Positions 44,001-50,727 of a stretch of DNA of 50,848 bases are shown piece by piece. Below the pieces are notes generated by a model, which saw only the letters and a list, made by a program, of their open reading frames with translations, was not told the origin of the DNA and made no database searches. How positions within the stretch are numbered: the first letter of the stretch is position 1; each line of letters starts with the position of its first letter. The stretch is from Candidatus Omnitrophota bacterium (GTDB lineage Bacteria; Omnitrophota; Gorgyraeia; Zapsychrales; Fredricksoniimonadaceae): NCBI GenBank assembly GCA_903901225.1, contig CAIUQE010000039.1, positions 1 to 50,848 of the forward strand, read 5' to 3'. A program made the translations under genes and the position numbers.

Positions 44001-46884
44001 TGAGAATGTCATCAAAGAATTGCAATGGCTTGTCGCGGATGATTCACCGGCGGCTTTGGGAACACTGGAAGGGATAAGAAAAACGCTCGGTGTGCCGGCG
44101 GACAGGCCCATGGCCCAGTTTGTCAACGTGGATGTGAGGAAGTGGCTAACGTTGCTGTATTCCAGGGAATCTGAGGCCCACGTTTCACTGATGACCGATG
44201 ATCAGTTATTGGCCAGAGGCGCGGCCCGCGCCGAGGGGGAGATCCCGCTTAATTTGAGCATTGTTTACGATACCCCCCAGGAACGGGAACAGTTGATCTT
44301 TGCCAAAGAGATCAATCAGCTGGTGAGTCTTTTTAATCCGATATCCGAAAAGGGAAGCTTGAACCCCTACGATGCCGGGGTAAGCCTGGTTGGATTGGCC
44401 TATATGTTGCGTGATACGCTGGATCCTGAAGGAGTTCCCCTGGGCAAGAAGACCATATTGGCGTTCACATACAATAATACGTCAGAGAAGAACCAGGATA
44501 CTATCGAGAATTTTCTCCGTCTTTTTGCTCATATTTCCGGCGCTGAAGTTTCCATGAACTTTGTGCCCACAGTGACTTTTTCAAAATCCGGCACCATGAA
44601 CGGTGATCGGAGTTTGTCGCGTGATTACGAGGCTGGCCGGGAGCGGGCCAAGAAGTTAAGCCAGGTCCGCCGGATCCTGATCCTGGACCGTAATTCGAAC
44701 GCGCTCGATCTGCGGCGGCATATCAATGACCTCGTGGCGAGCATGAATAATCCGGAACAGGTGATCATGGTCGCGCACCGGAATACGACCAATACCCGCC
44801 GTTATATAGGCGTGCAGAATTATCTCGTTGAATTCGGGCAGGGCAATGCCATGTTGGGGATGCTGGAGAAGATCGCCACCGGTTGGGAGAACAATATGGG
44901 TGTTTATGGTTGGGATGCCCTTAAGAAAATGAGCAATCCTGACTTTCCCCGGAAGGGTTTTACGCCCGAGACGCGCAAAGCGAACAGGGCCAGGGCCAAG
45001 GCGGCTGGCCTGGGGAGCGAGTATCCTGATCAGTTCGGGATGATCGGGTTTGCCATGAATTCGATGGGGATCAGCGAAGATTACGAGGCCGTCCTTCAGG
45101 AAGCCCATATGCTGGTGGCCCTGGGTTATGATCCATCGTACGCCCTTTCGAAAGCGATCCATCACAAGCGTCGCGAGTCATTTTCCAATTTTGAGCTGGG
45201 CAGCGCGGTGCCGCGTTGGGCCGGCGGGCGCAATCAGGTGATCAGCCGATTTCTGATGCAGACGATTAATGACATTGGCCCTGAGGCGTATGTTGAACGA
45301 GAGGCGAACCGCAATGTGGGGCGCCATTACGTCGGAATGCCCTGGGGGTTCCTCAACCTTATAATGTTACCGGTATCGGTTGTTTTTGGCTTTAATCCAT
45401 TCCAGGGCTTGTGGCTTACGCTGGCCACGGTGGGGACATTGTTCAATCAGATATTGCGCCTCCATGGCTGGGGGGCGATGATCGACGATTCCGGATTTTT
45501 ATTCGGGACAGCGAGGTTCTTGTTCTACCAGTGCCGTGACGCGCCTGTCTTCGCGGTCCGCGTCACACTGGAAATGCTGTCTTTGATCAACAGTTACGGT
45601 GGGCTGACATTTGTTTTTAATGTGTCCGGCGGGGGCGGGATCGCGCACGATACGAACGCCTGGGCGCAGTTAAAAGCCAATCCATTAAGTTTTGTGTCGT
45701 TCAAAAGTGTTGTGGGCCTCGGAGCTTTGACGACCGGATTGATGCTGGTGTCGACCATTTGCGGCTTGACCATGGCACATGTGTCTATGATGTTTTTAGC
45801 CATGTTCTGGGGGGTCAATATGCTGATCGGCCTGTTCGTCAGCGAGAACCAGCCCGGGGTGAAGGTCTGGAATGGTAAAGGCGATAATATAGCGGCCTCT
45901 CTGGGAGGCCTGTCCGCGGTGGCTTTTTCCGCGGCGATCTATTTGCACCTGACACCTTTTATTATCCTGGGATTGCTGGGTATCGCCGGCATGGTTATCC
46001 TCAACAAGTTGGTGACCGGAAATCCCCAGATGAAACGTCTGGTCTCACAATTTAACCGGTATTTTGTCAGGACCTCGGCCGCGACATTATTGTTCGCGCT
46101 GGTTCCGGCAGGTCTTTTCGTGAAGTTCAATATTTGGCCCAATGTAACAGCGATCTTTACGATAAAGGAATTTTTTGTGGGAGTAACGAGTGTGCTGGGC
46201 GGTATATTGGGATTTATAGCGGTTGGATACGGGATCGGTGATCGTGCGGGACGCCGCGTCAAGAAAGAGTACGAGGCCACGGTCGCGAGGTTCTGGGAAA
46301 AACGGGATTCCCTGAAGGATTCGAAACGTATCATCGTCGGGCAAAGGATCCATCAGGTGGATATTTACAGGGATCAAATGGCCTATAAAAGAGCCGCTGG
46401 GGCATTGAAAGAGATCAATGACGAGCTGGATGGCAATATTTCCGTTCCCGTGGTGCTGTTAATGGGCAGCGGGCCGTCGGCCGTTAGGAAACCGGAAGTT
46501 TCCGTTGAGAATAAGGTCGCGGCTGACGCGGTCCTGGCGGTTGAAAAAGAACGGGTTGGTTGGCTGCGACGGAAGTGGGAGGCTCTTAAGATATTGGAAA
46601 AGCATTTGAAGGGCAAGGTGACAGCGGCGGCAATGAAAAACAATGTTTCTTCGTCGGGACAAAACAACGCTGATAAAAGCCAGGTCCCTGACAAAGTCGG
46701 CGGCATCAGCCTCAACGACGAGCATTTGACCATCACCATCAAGGTCGACGGTGCGGGCATGCCACTGCCGGTGCAGTTCCAGGACCCGGACATGGTCAAC
46801 ATCCAGGGGTTGTCACCTGTCATCCGCGAGATATCGCCGGTGACGGCTACTAATATGCCCGTGTTGGCTGAATTGATGAAATAA
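35017..46884 (+). CDS. giant secreted/membrane protein, 3,955 residues
   Basis: Residues 1-33 are a signal peptide (SGYAQ). Residues 34-350 are a module repeated in the next gene product (GTTDIPVNTFNKVWI, LLAQDYLLKQFTASLI, RKYFSGG). A second signal-like segment follows an internal ribosome site at about residue 446. Residues 490-2290 are long and beta-rich, with an acidic Pro/Thr linker near 1115-1190 and scattered YD/RHS-like strands (YDKLGNQTQIIKE). A transmembrane helix lies at about 2295-2317, a charged helical stretch at 2320-2710, a multi-helix block at 2715-2945, a soluble segment at 3080-3430 with E3354-D3355 and R3400-W3401 spaced as in processive GT2 glycosyltransferases, more helices to about 3745, and a C-terminal module (GGISLNDEHLTITIK). 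I recognise no named family for the whole; such giants are reported in Omnitrophota. Confidence 0.85.
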   Translation: MFQKLLHWSLFKAIAIAVLIAFVSLIPVESGYAQTLLPKPGAMVPLTGAFTPTLMRGLRVDLKDPFNLYFVMSNGEKPFARGEQKEEYKKLIKYFMASLITPNRDMWVNLSPKEADRIIPDNFSLTEMGRDLLAQDYLLKQFTASLISPDTRLGKDFWDQIYQKARALYGTTDIPVNTFNKVWIVADKADIYQKDDTAILVGSHLKVMLEQDLMAADANKARFAVAADEESKVARELAADIARKVIVPVIEKEVNEGANFAGVRQAYNSMILATWFKKTLKESLLGQVYADQGKVAGIAINDPGAKERIYQQYLQAYKTGVFNYIKEELDPLTQELLPRKYFSGGMAPFDASMINMVAFDQARNVINGLNVNVTAVTLTTAEGKQFTLKAPSPINVVASVAKSSWEKKLARVEVAEENARQDYEKAFEDQQDRAQGTGRLKRRMNMLFLALSLNSSFMSAMPASLRAEPVAKPAVTQTTQVQAPVAPALKIVGDETDRFKGTTAPAVLSAGFEKVTKGHRLEGHRIKVGDGFMTIEVGMWVKMGDVADLKDGVPQGVYPTKEGKVVVAIFSNNKVVQADVGGTQAVVPQKSTPYQFALLKELLKNKKMIDSLVQVGRGFNEMKARAYADSLKQRTAQDAGVALGKKVFDPNFGVKEREKTMNATTLEAQSPVNVMVQSNYYQRMGTFNSTSLGRGWNANIGPVIPFSQQLEMKGIIAAGNLSVMSILYIGDNVLQEINRMTLHPTNEQSWLIQGHKSFLGKMLGALTIDRPLVYGANNKDYELQANRITRIGLPRTIGQFFGFAAYLPVVGKIFGPQGELLLSGGYHYKYGAREISFYKSAYLNNDESKIFMVVERQLPTDRDELMKLANNKTFNMFNPDDVDRYLKFAQEGGGYARGLIIDKVTGEIQYSFISPRHPKGYTPDGVVLVSSNEKYKQMMVKETMVQNGVDEQGRKIIAFTRNRLTGEIRKMYTAENFPTPNEEEKEDRNKDVLEYTRWAAEVNYWLYHEKNGPEPVEVSYTDEDGHTKSVMVTPPPDDKMPIGMILHGLTGRIYFAGEENNFRAAAGKVMSQSVIYGKNYTDPVKEAFGALVNKEGEVTLVDKMPLLVEKTMPAISGVGAPAPKKAVEESQPDTTVADVQVLDETAEAPVDTTLAAEPGKVPQDSLGTAVRSAIKPSAEVQKKEKKVRPDQPEFENTAKGHIVLINRAGIELNNNAYGPFIARLKDEVDQNLTNVRILRSKVPNYMEKDAYARTDIRSVPSYIGWLMQHLDRHKEFEGISLDGQPAYKAWVTSDGKRFIPGKIFNDTANKGMQSVGVIYYMDGRMPAVATSSKDFVSLGWALRLGTANNIRAGNKNMVIVSLPDGEVEMSPKAMVKVEKGRVVGVFTAGIKTLKERNVQLRTLRQGGIEAENLATGEFVIYARSNVLTTAQKAVGILPERDFVALLAANKVDMVHVDGEAKGVNRFRILKQPRPRMVKGIASAEKALTLQEFYAKNFLVVWKGPKGREMTQFVPRSALERNAGLLATEAKDIIQLDIDGNEAARALRTRAGYQVIPMREMQAFLDNNFLAVAPGYKTAMFVPFTAIIQPGPREEIRRSSVEFQMIDVKGNKIANIYLSRNPLASRLEKFGPNGTTLIYALFDYHKIKEPGKADDGIYQLSRDKKPIGQTAVLSKEAIALLDPDAVKGQKAIIKSDYQTGVSTIEIFTTFKDTRPARVIDPLSQSVTYNDGKGRSVHRTRMQQHHWDEVRSFVEKFSKGKPFASAYSAAIDPKYRGIDISLGGRLVKDVLVFNKITEEDGKVVVDYIDVTGRRPGAYAMAGRMIFDAEGNKQVHYTGNILLPQEISDGNDLLAQVDKVVFSKKDVYYYESGPVGGFDRREVFERRDNDWIPVRTIHQTREAEIARNGIDYDRFIAEPEVNKILLAAGIDGKSVLRYTSIVTSEGVEIIDYIKQFDPLEKKVFTVYKYNDRIFKIVVATAHDPLTGEVVGSFTLNHNYERNERQEYLGDRELSRLKMSGLAKDIFNPTVSASYKEVTGKDLWQGLEREGITRDTKLVVVRSQDRLTASDGKFSDQWSLAEYKVMRLNDNTGRALATISGNGTIAITPWWDHTSLETLTAQRPFKDSVIPSPNIIPGSVRIHYTGKMHEWIVFDKFENKVTPGARYQAKVAEFLDNITYDVLTGRKVREEFKQDLSLIAQLVNKTSQRIFGREAFPTRKILNYDLKSNSNIPVNAVDARGQEVARWKAVSYDKLGNQTQIIKEQHPLLKFWWPTMARHYDGYGEGWQFNAKVTQFRSLLMAILAIIAVPVTVVLRAFQSSAKRKKAAAKVRAMSTGQLYDEDIMIAAQQRFAAKVVPSIQDGPDGYRFAMTGDPESLFLFNLNAIYTMGISRYIKAHGIKPEDYKSVVDTDALDAWDEYTASTGKYLAQELARSATTIVWDKVVLDLIGPVMNIAMGSAKEAKGSGGDVDAPGKLEEKLTDALKNNNDLKGKDLEKILANDAVLNIVKEMADVFRIHIEREKEAVKKYDIADTPIDRETHFALKEIRAKFLQKRLAPLKKALQAEIATTLATAGWDDEKMVGLQKQNGLKGAGPYAQIGKADQQIGDKLEVYFATYRDLLIEALDADLKAGNTANGEFEKVSAELGITVPGHSGFDYDHFQAFLKKTNFEPAPNRIIINNKGEKVYVADAGVLLGELKQGNLSRKDIDGYVKSLNRLTLKTFFGLGIKAIHPLLLDGTLMPRFILGGIGLSMLTMGTVSLGSWFATPIMGVAAGIILGGIGIVLGVGAVVDYFKISHSDHMPMPLRLGLAVAALAGAVVVFWGLPTVGVGLGLFLKGTMGVSLLTEAFSLAVWQRSAFGLSLNYHYRASSSPGRLRANILVWTQYFSFMAISFLFGWVTYGFFASQILLGAWPVLVGALVMFCLTAYGTNLALWFGPGFIASRFFPKEGADQPSDIAREWAGLKKDERLLINYVGPVLGSIGVMKEHIDKPEKIPVAVENVIKELQWLVADDSPAALGTLEGIRKTLGVPADRPMAQFVNVDVRKWLTLLYSRESEAHVSLMTDDQLLARGAARAEGEIPLNLSIVYDTPQEREQLIFAKEINQLVSLFNPISEKGSLNPYDAGVSLVGLAYMLRDTLDPEGVPLGKKTILAFTYNNTSEKNQDTIENFLRLFAHISGAEVSMNFVPTVTFSKSGTMNGDRSLSRDYEAGRERAKKLSQVRRILILDRNSNALDLRRHINDLVASMNNPEQVIMVAHRNTTNTRRYIGVQNYLVEFGQGNAMLGMLEKIATGWENNMGVYGWDALKKMSNPDFPRKGFTPETRKANRARAKAAGLGSEYPDQFGMIGFAMNSMGISEDYEAVLQEAHMLVALGYDPSYALSKAIHHKRRESFSNFELGSAVPRWAGGRNQVISRFLMQTINDIGPEAYVEREANRNVGRHYVGMPWGFLNLIMLPVSVVFGFNPFQGLWLTLATVGTLFNQILRLHGWGAMIDDSGFLFGTARFLFYQCRDAPVFAVRVTLEMLSLINSYGGLTFVFNVSGGGGIAHDTNAWAQLKANPLSFVSFKSVVGLGALTTGLMLVSTICGLTMAHVSMMFLAMFWGVNMLIGLFVSENQPGVKVWNGKGDNIAASLGGLSAVAFSAAIYLHLTPFIILGLLGIAGMVILNKLVTGNPQMKRLVSQFNRYFVRTSAATLLFALVPAGLFVKFNIWPNVTAIFTIKEFFVGVTSVLGGILGFIAVGYGIGDRAGRRVKKEYEATVARFWEKRDSLKDSKRIIVGQRIHQVDIYRDQMAYKRAAGALKEINDELDGNISVPVVLLMGSGPSAVRKPEVSVENKVAADAVLAVEKERVGWLRRKWEALKILEKHLKGKVTAAAMKNNVSSSGQNNADKSQVPDKVGGISLNDEHLTITIKVDGAGMPLPVQFQDPDMVNIQGLSPVIREISPVTATNMPVLAELMK
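36341..36354 (+). promoter_or_regulatory. internal ribosome site and ATG inside the giant gene
   Basis: GGAGG at 36341-36345 lies 6 bases before the in-frame ATG 36352. The codons that follow give MLFLALSLNSSFMSAMPASL, a signal-peptide-like segment after KRR. Translation from here would make a secreted protein of about 3,510 residues without the N-terminal module. Alternatively it is the relic of a fusion between two genes. Confidence 0.45.
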
Positions 46885-46926
46885 ATTTCAAATTTCAGAT
46901 AGGATAAATGCAAGAGTGAGGAGGCC

Positions 46927-49119
46927 GTGTTGTTCAATAACTCCGAGTTTATTATTATACGAAGAATGATCGCCGTGATTCTGATCGTAACGTTGGCCTT
47001 GGGCCCCCAATTCAGTTATGCCCAGAGTGCGTTTGTTGCAACGCTCCCTGAACCGGGGCAGATGGTGGGACGGTCCCCGGCGTTTGTCCCGGTCCTTGTT
47101 AAAGGCCTTGTCATCCATCCCGACAAGCCTCTCAATTTTGATTTCATTGTGGATTCCGGAAATGACTCTGCAGGACAAGTCGCTGTCAAAGAGCAGAGCG
47201 AAAAGATCGTTAAATATTTCCTCGCCGCGTTAACGGTCCCTGAAAAATCCTTGTGGGTGAACCTTTCGCCCTATGAAAAAGACCGCATGATCGACGAAAG
47301 TTTGGGCCAGACGGTGCTTGGCCGTGACATGCTGGCGCAGGATTATGTTCTCAAGCAGGTGACGGCGTCGTTGATCTATCCGGAAGACAATCTGGGTAAA
47401 GAGTTCTGGAACCGTATTTACAAAGAAGCGCAGGAGAAGTTCGGCACGACCGATATCCCGGTCGATACGTTCAATAAAGTCTGGATCACGCCGGAAAAAG
47501 CAGAGGTATTTGAAAAAGACAATGCCGTCTATGTGACACAAGCAAAGCTCAAGGTGATGCTCGATTCCGATTACCTCGCCGCACAAGGATCAGGGAACGG
47601 AGAATTAGCCGTTTCCCTCCCCGCGGTGGGGAGGGATCAAGGGAGGGGGGATTCAAAAGCAGAGTTTACGAAGAACATTATCCGTCAAGTCGTCCTCCCG
47701 GCTATTGAGGAAGAAGTCAATCAGGGCAAGAACTTTGCCGCACTGCGGCAGGTCTACTGCGCCGCCATTCTCGCCAAGTGGTATCGCGAACTGGTTCAGG
47801 ACACGCTGATGTCACAAGGGTATGTTGGAAAAAACAAGATCTCCGGCGTCAGCAGTGACGACAAGACACTTAAGGAACAGATCTACCAGCGGTATATCGC
47901 GGCGTACAAGCAGGGCGTGTTCAATTACATTAAAGAAGAGGCGAATGCACTGACGGGTGAAACCACGCCGAGGAAGTATTTTTCAGGCGGGTTGTACAAG
48001 TTTGGGGATATCAAGTTAGACAAGGCCCAAGGCCCCGAGGCGGTTGTCAAAGTGGGGAAGGTTTTTGAGGTGGATTTTGCGATGGATGGGGCGAAAGATG
48101 CGTCGATGGTCAATGTTACTCCCGCTGAGGCGTTGGCCTACCAGGAGGAAATGCGTCGTAATTTTGTTGAGCTTGATAAGAAGGCGGCGCTTCAATTTGG
48201 CGATACAACATCTTCCCAGGCTGTAGTTGATGCCATTAGCCACAATAATGGCAATAGGGAAAGCATGTTCCACCATATTCTTGTGGCAGGCAATCAGGAT
48301 GTAAGGCGTATTTACAAGGCCGTGCAGGATCTTGTTAAAGAAAATGTCGGAAAAGACACACCCGTGATTAACATGTCTTTGGATGAACTTCATGTGACCA
48401 TTTCCAACGATGAGATCGCTCCCATGGGGGCGTTGACATTATCTTTGCAGGAATTGACCGATGCGCTGCGTCAAGATAATGGTGATCTCAGGCCTTTTGA
48501 TATCGCGCTGGTAGGGCCCCATTTAATGCCCAATGGGGTTGTGGTCATGGAATATACGACATCAGCACCGGCATTCCTTCAATTGCGCAAGGCCGCGCTG
48601 GCACGGTATAAGGCTCACCCGTTGTCGGAAGATAACAGGGATTTTGTTCCGAATATCATGCACAGTACGGTCGCTGTTATAAGAGATCCGCAGATACCGC
48701 GGCAGGCTCTGCAGGCACTGAAGGTAAAGTTGGATGATTACCGGTCAAAGCTTCAGCCGGTTCATATCACGGTCAACACGATCACGGCGACGCATTTTCT
48801 TGAGGAATCCCGTCGTTTCGTCGCGTCGCTGGATATGGGTCTTTCTGTTGTCGACGCGTCAAGGGATGATCTTCAGCAAATATCTTCTGCGTTGTCGGAG
48901 CAGGCCGACCCGGCCATGAACGGCGGTATCGATATCAAGAACATCGACGTCAACAAGACCGGCCATGGCCGAATTAAATTTAACGATGCCACCCTGCAAC
49001 AGATCTTCAACGGCGGATTTGACGGCTTCACGCCCGTCTTCATCAAAATGATGCCGGTAAATGATCCGTTGATGCTCCTGGGTGTTGCCCCTGCGGCACC
49101 AAAAGAAGTAAAAGTTTGA
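46927..49119 (+). CDS. secreted protein sharing the giant protein's end modules, with a 2H-phosphoesterase-like domain
   Basis: 730 residues if started at GTG 46927; TTG 46930 fits the GAGGAGG upstream better. Residues 14-33 are a signal peptide ending SYAQ. Residues 38-358 align with the giant protein's N-terminal module almost throughout (WVNLSPYEKDRMI; MLAQDYVLKQVTASLIYPE; GTTDIPVDTFNKVWI; RKYFSGG). Residues 445-620 carry two HxT motifs, H489-V-T491 and H579-S-T581, 90 residues apart, as in 2H phosphoesterases of the LigT/CPDase superfamily. The end (GGIDIKNIDVNKTGHGRI) resembles the giant protein's end. It follows the giant gene by 42 bases and is likely co-transcribed. An RNA- or cyclic-nucleotide-type substrate is speculative for a secreted protein. 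Confidence 0.85.
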   Translation: MLFNNSEFIIIRRMIAVILIVTLALGPQFSYAQSAFVATLPEPGQMVGRSPAFVPVLVKGLVIHPDKPLNFDFIVDSGNDSAGQVAVKEQSEKIVKYFLAALTVPEKSLWVNLSPYEKDRMIDESLGQTVLGRDMLAQDYVLKQVTASLIYPEDNLGKEFWNRIYKEAQEKFGTTDIPVDTFNKVWITPEKAEVFEKDNAVYVTQAKLKVMLDSDYLAAQGSGNGELAVSLPAVGRDQGRGDSKAEFTKNIIRQVVLPAIEEEVNQGKNFAALRQVYCAAILAKWYRELVQDTLMSQGYVGKNKISGVSSDDKTLKEQIYQRYIAAYKQGVFNYIKEEANALTGETTPRKYFSGGLYKFGDIKLDKAQGPEAVVKVGKVFEVDFAMDGAKDASMVNVTPAEALAYQEEMRRNFVELDKKAALQFGDTTSSQAVVDAISHNNGNRESMFHHILVAGNQDVRRIYKAVQDLVKENVGKDTPVINMSLDELHVTISNDEIAPMGALTLSLQELTDALRQDNGDLRPFDIALVGPHLMPNGVVVMEYTTSAPAFLQLRKAALARYKAHPLSEDNRDFVPNIMHSTVAVIRDPQIPRQALQALKVKLDDYRSKLQPVHITVNTITATHFLEESRRFVASLDMGLSVVDASRDDLQQISSALSEQADPAMNGGIDIKNIDVNKTGHGRIKFNDATLQQIFNGGFDGFTPVFIKMMPVNDPLMLLGVAPAAPKEVKV
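47614..47636 (+). repeat. palindromic insert inside coding sequence
   Basis: CCCTCCCC (47615-47622) pairs with GGGGAGGG (47628-47635), extended by T/A, followed by AAGGGAGGGGGG. It encodes SLPAVGRDQGRGD within a linker of the 730-residue protein, a stretch with no counterpart in the giant protein's module. It looks like a mobile palindromic element inserted in frame, comparable in kind to Rickettsia RPE elements. Confidence 0.55.
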
Positions 49120-49166
49120 TCCCTTCAGTAGTATAATCCCACATATTGGTTAACCAGGAGGCCCTC

Positions 49167-49745
49167 ATGAACGTCATCGCCATCAACGGCAGCGCGCGCA
49201 AGGACGGGAACACGTCGCTTTTGATCGAAAAGGTTTTTGAACCGTTGCGCCGGGAAGGGATCACGTGCCGGCAGATCCAGCTGGCGGGGAGCACCATCCA
49301 CGGATGCCGGGCGTGTTACGCCTGTTACACGAAGAAGAATGGCCGTTGTTCCTTTGAAGGGGACCCTGTCAATGAATGCATCGCGGCCATGAACGCGGCC
49401 GATGCCATCATCCTGGGCTCGCCCGTGTACGTGGCCGACATCTCATCCGAAATGAAAGCGCTCATTGACCGCGCCTGCCTGGTATCGCGGGCGAACGGCA
49501 GTTTCTTCCGGCGTAAGGTCGGGGCGGGAGTGCTGGCGGTGCGCCGCGGCGGGGCCATCCACGCCTTCGACACGCTCAACCATTTTTTTATGATCTCGGA
49601 AATGATGGTGGTCGGGTCAAGCTACTGGAATTTTGCCTTTGGCCGCGAGATCGGCGAGGTGCTCAAGGACGAGGAAGGCGTGCAGACCATGAAAACCCTC
49701 GGTGAGAACATGGCCTGGCTCCTGAAAAAGATCCATCAGAAGTAG
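49167..49745 (+). CDS. flavodoxin-fold NADPH-dependent FMN reductase / iron-sulfur flavoprotein-like
   Basis: 192 residues from ATG 49167, with AGGAGG 5 bases upstream; an earlier TTG lacks support. The FMN-phosphate loop is NGSARKDGNTSLL. The cluster-like motif CRACYACYTKKNGRC (about residues 47-61) is that of the iron-sulfur flavoprotein/NADPH-dependent FMN reductase family, and LGSPVYVADISSEMKALIDR is the flavin-binding stretch. It is a cytoplasmic electron-transfer or quinone/metal-reducing flavoprotein in anaerobes. TATAAT at 49132-49137 may be its promoter, without a clear -35. It is not part of the giant operon. Confidence 0.9.
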   Translation: MNVIAINGSARKDGNTSLLIEKVFEPLRREGITCRQIQLAGSTIHGCRACYACYTKKNGRCSFEGDPVNECIAAMNAADAIILGSPVYVADISSEMKALIDRACLVSRANGSFFRRKVGAGVLAVRRGGAIHAFDTLNHFFMISEMMVVGSSYWNFAFGREIGEVLKDEEGVQTMKTLGENMAWLLKKIHQK

Positions 49746-49754
49746 CATTCAACA

Positions 49755-49805
49755 GGGACATGTACCAAATCCGTCTTTTGGCTTTGGTACGTGTCGCCAT
49801 AATAT
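49755..49805 (+). repeat. REP-like palindromic repeat, copy A
   Basis: GACATGTACCAAA (49757-49769) pairs with TTTGGTACGTGTC (49783-49795), 13 pairs with one G-T, loop including CCGTCTTTTGG. The unit recurs as copy B at 49873-49923. The arrangement GGGACATGTACC...GTAC.TGTC is of the REP type mobilised by RAYT transposases in other genomes; no such gene is seen here. Confidence 0.75.
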
Positions 49806-49872
49806 TAATTAAATTAGCAAAATAGGAAAAACAGGAGTTTCTTTAATATTGGCGTTATGGTATCATCAAATG

Positions 49873-49923
49873 GGGATATGTACTAAATCCGTCCTTCGGA
49901 TCTGGCGCATGTCGCCATAATAT
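49873..49923 (+). repeat. REP-like palindromic repeat, copy B
   Basis: Same 51-bp unit as copy A, in direct orientation, with about ten substitutions (GATATGTACTAAATCC ... GCGCATGTCGCCATAATAT). Stem pairing is poorer than in A. Its end overlaps the leader of the kinase at 49936. The 67 bases between the copies are AT-rich and hold no gene. Confidence 0.75.
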
Positions 49924-49935
49924 CGGAGTTATACC

Positions 49936-50727
49936 ATGACAACGGGGCGGAAAGCCAGGCCCAAACGCGGCACAAGCGCGCAAAGCGTGCGGAGCAAGCG
50001 CAGTCGCGTCAAGGCGCGGCGGCTCAAGCATCAGGCCGCGGAACAGATCCAGATCAGCACGCTCGCGATGGAAGCGGCCGTTGACGGGATCTTCATGATC
50101 GACGCCCAGCAGCCTTTTTTCCCGGTCATCTACGCGAATCCGGCGTTCCGCGCCATGACCGGCTACAACCGCAAAGATATCCTCGGCAAGAATTATTTCC
50201 TGCTTTACGGCGCGAAAGCCGAGCCTCTCATTGTCCAGAGGATAAGGGAGACGCTGCTGCAGGGCCACACGTTCCAGGGCGAACTGCTCAACTTTCGCAA
50301 GGACGGCGGGAAATACTGGCATTTGCTGCGCGTGACGCCGGTGCGCGACGCGGGCGGCGGCATCACCCATTATGTGGGCATCCAGACCGACGTGACCACG
50401 ATGCGCCTGAGGGAACAGGAGATCAAGCACCAGCGCGAGGAACTGTTGCACGTCACGCGCATCGGCAAGCTGGCGGAATTCGTGTCGTCGCTTGCGCATG
50501 AGATCACCCAGCCGCTCACCGCCATCCATACCTACGCGCACGCGGCCCGGCGCATCCTTCCGCAGGGAGCGGCACAGCTGCGCGAGATCCTGCAGTACAT
50601 CATTGAAGACGGCCAGCGCGCGGGGGAGGTCATCCGGCGCCTGCGCTCGCTCCTCAAGAAGGTCGAGCCTGAAATGCGGCGCCTTGACATGAACGCGCTT
50701 ATCGACGAGACCACAGCTGTCCGGTAA
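49936..50727 (+). pseudogene. PAS histidine kinase truncated by an insertion sequence
   Basis: 263 residues remain. A basic N-terminal tail (1-40) is followed by a PAS domain (about 42-155) with a LOV/PAC-like YVGIQTDVTTMR end, then HisKA with H188 in SLAHEITQPLT. The frame runs up to LDMNALIDETT and then reads AVR and a stop that belongs to the adjoining element. The whole HATPase domain is missing, so no kinase activity is expected. In intact relatives the same segment continues LDMNALI-E..ALV. GGAG lies 7 bases before the ATG. It might still act as a PAS/dimerisation fragment. Confidence 0.8.

Noticed and set aside
49755-49923. CRISPR array
   Set aside because: Only two units, diverged and palindromic, with no regular spacers and no cas genes.
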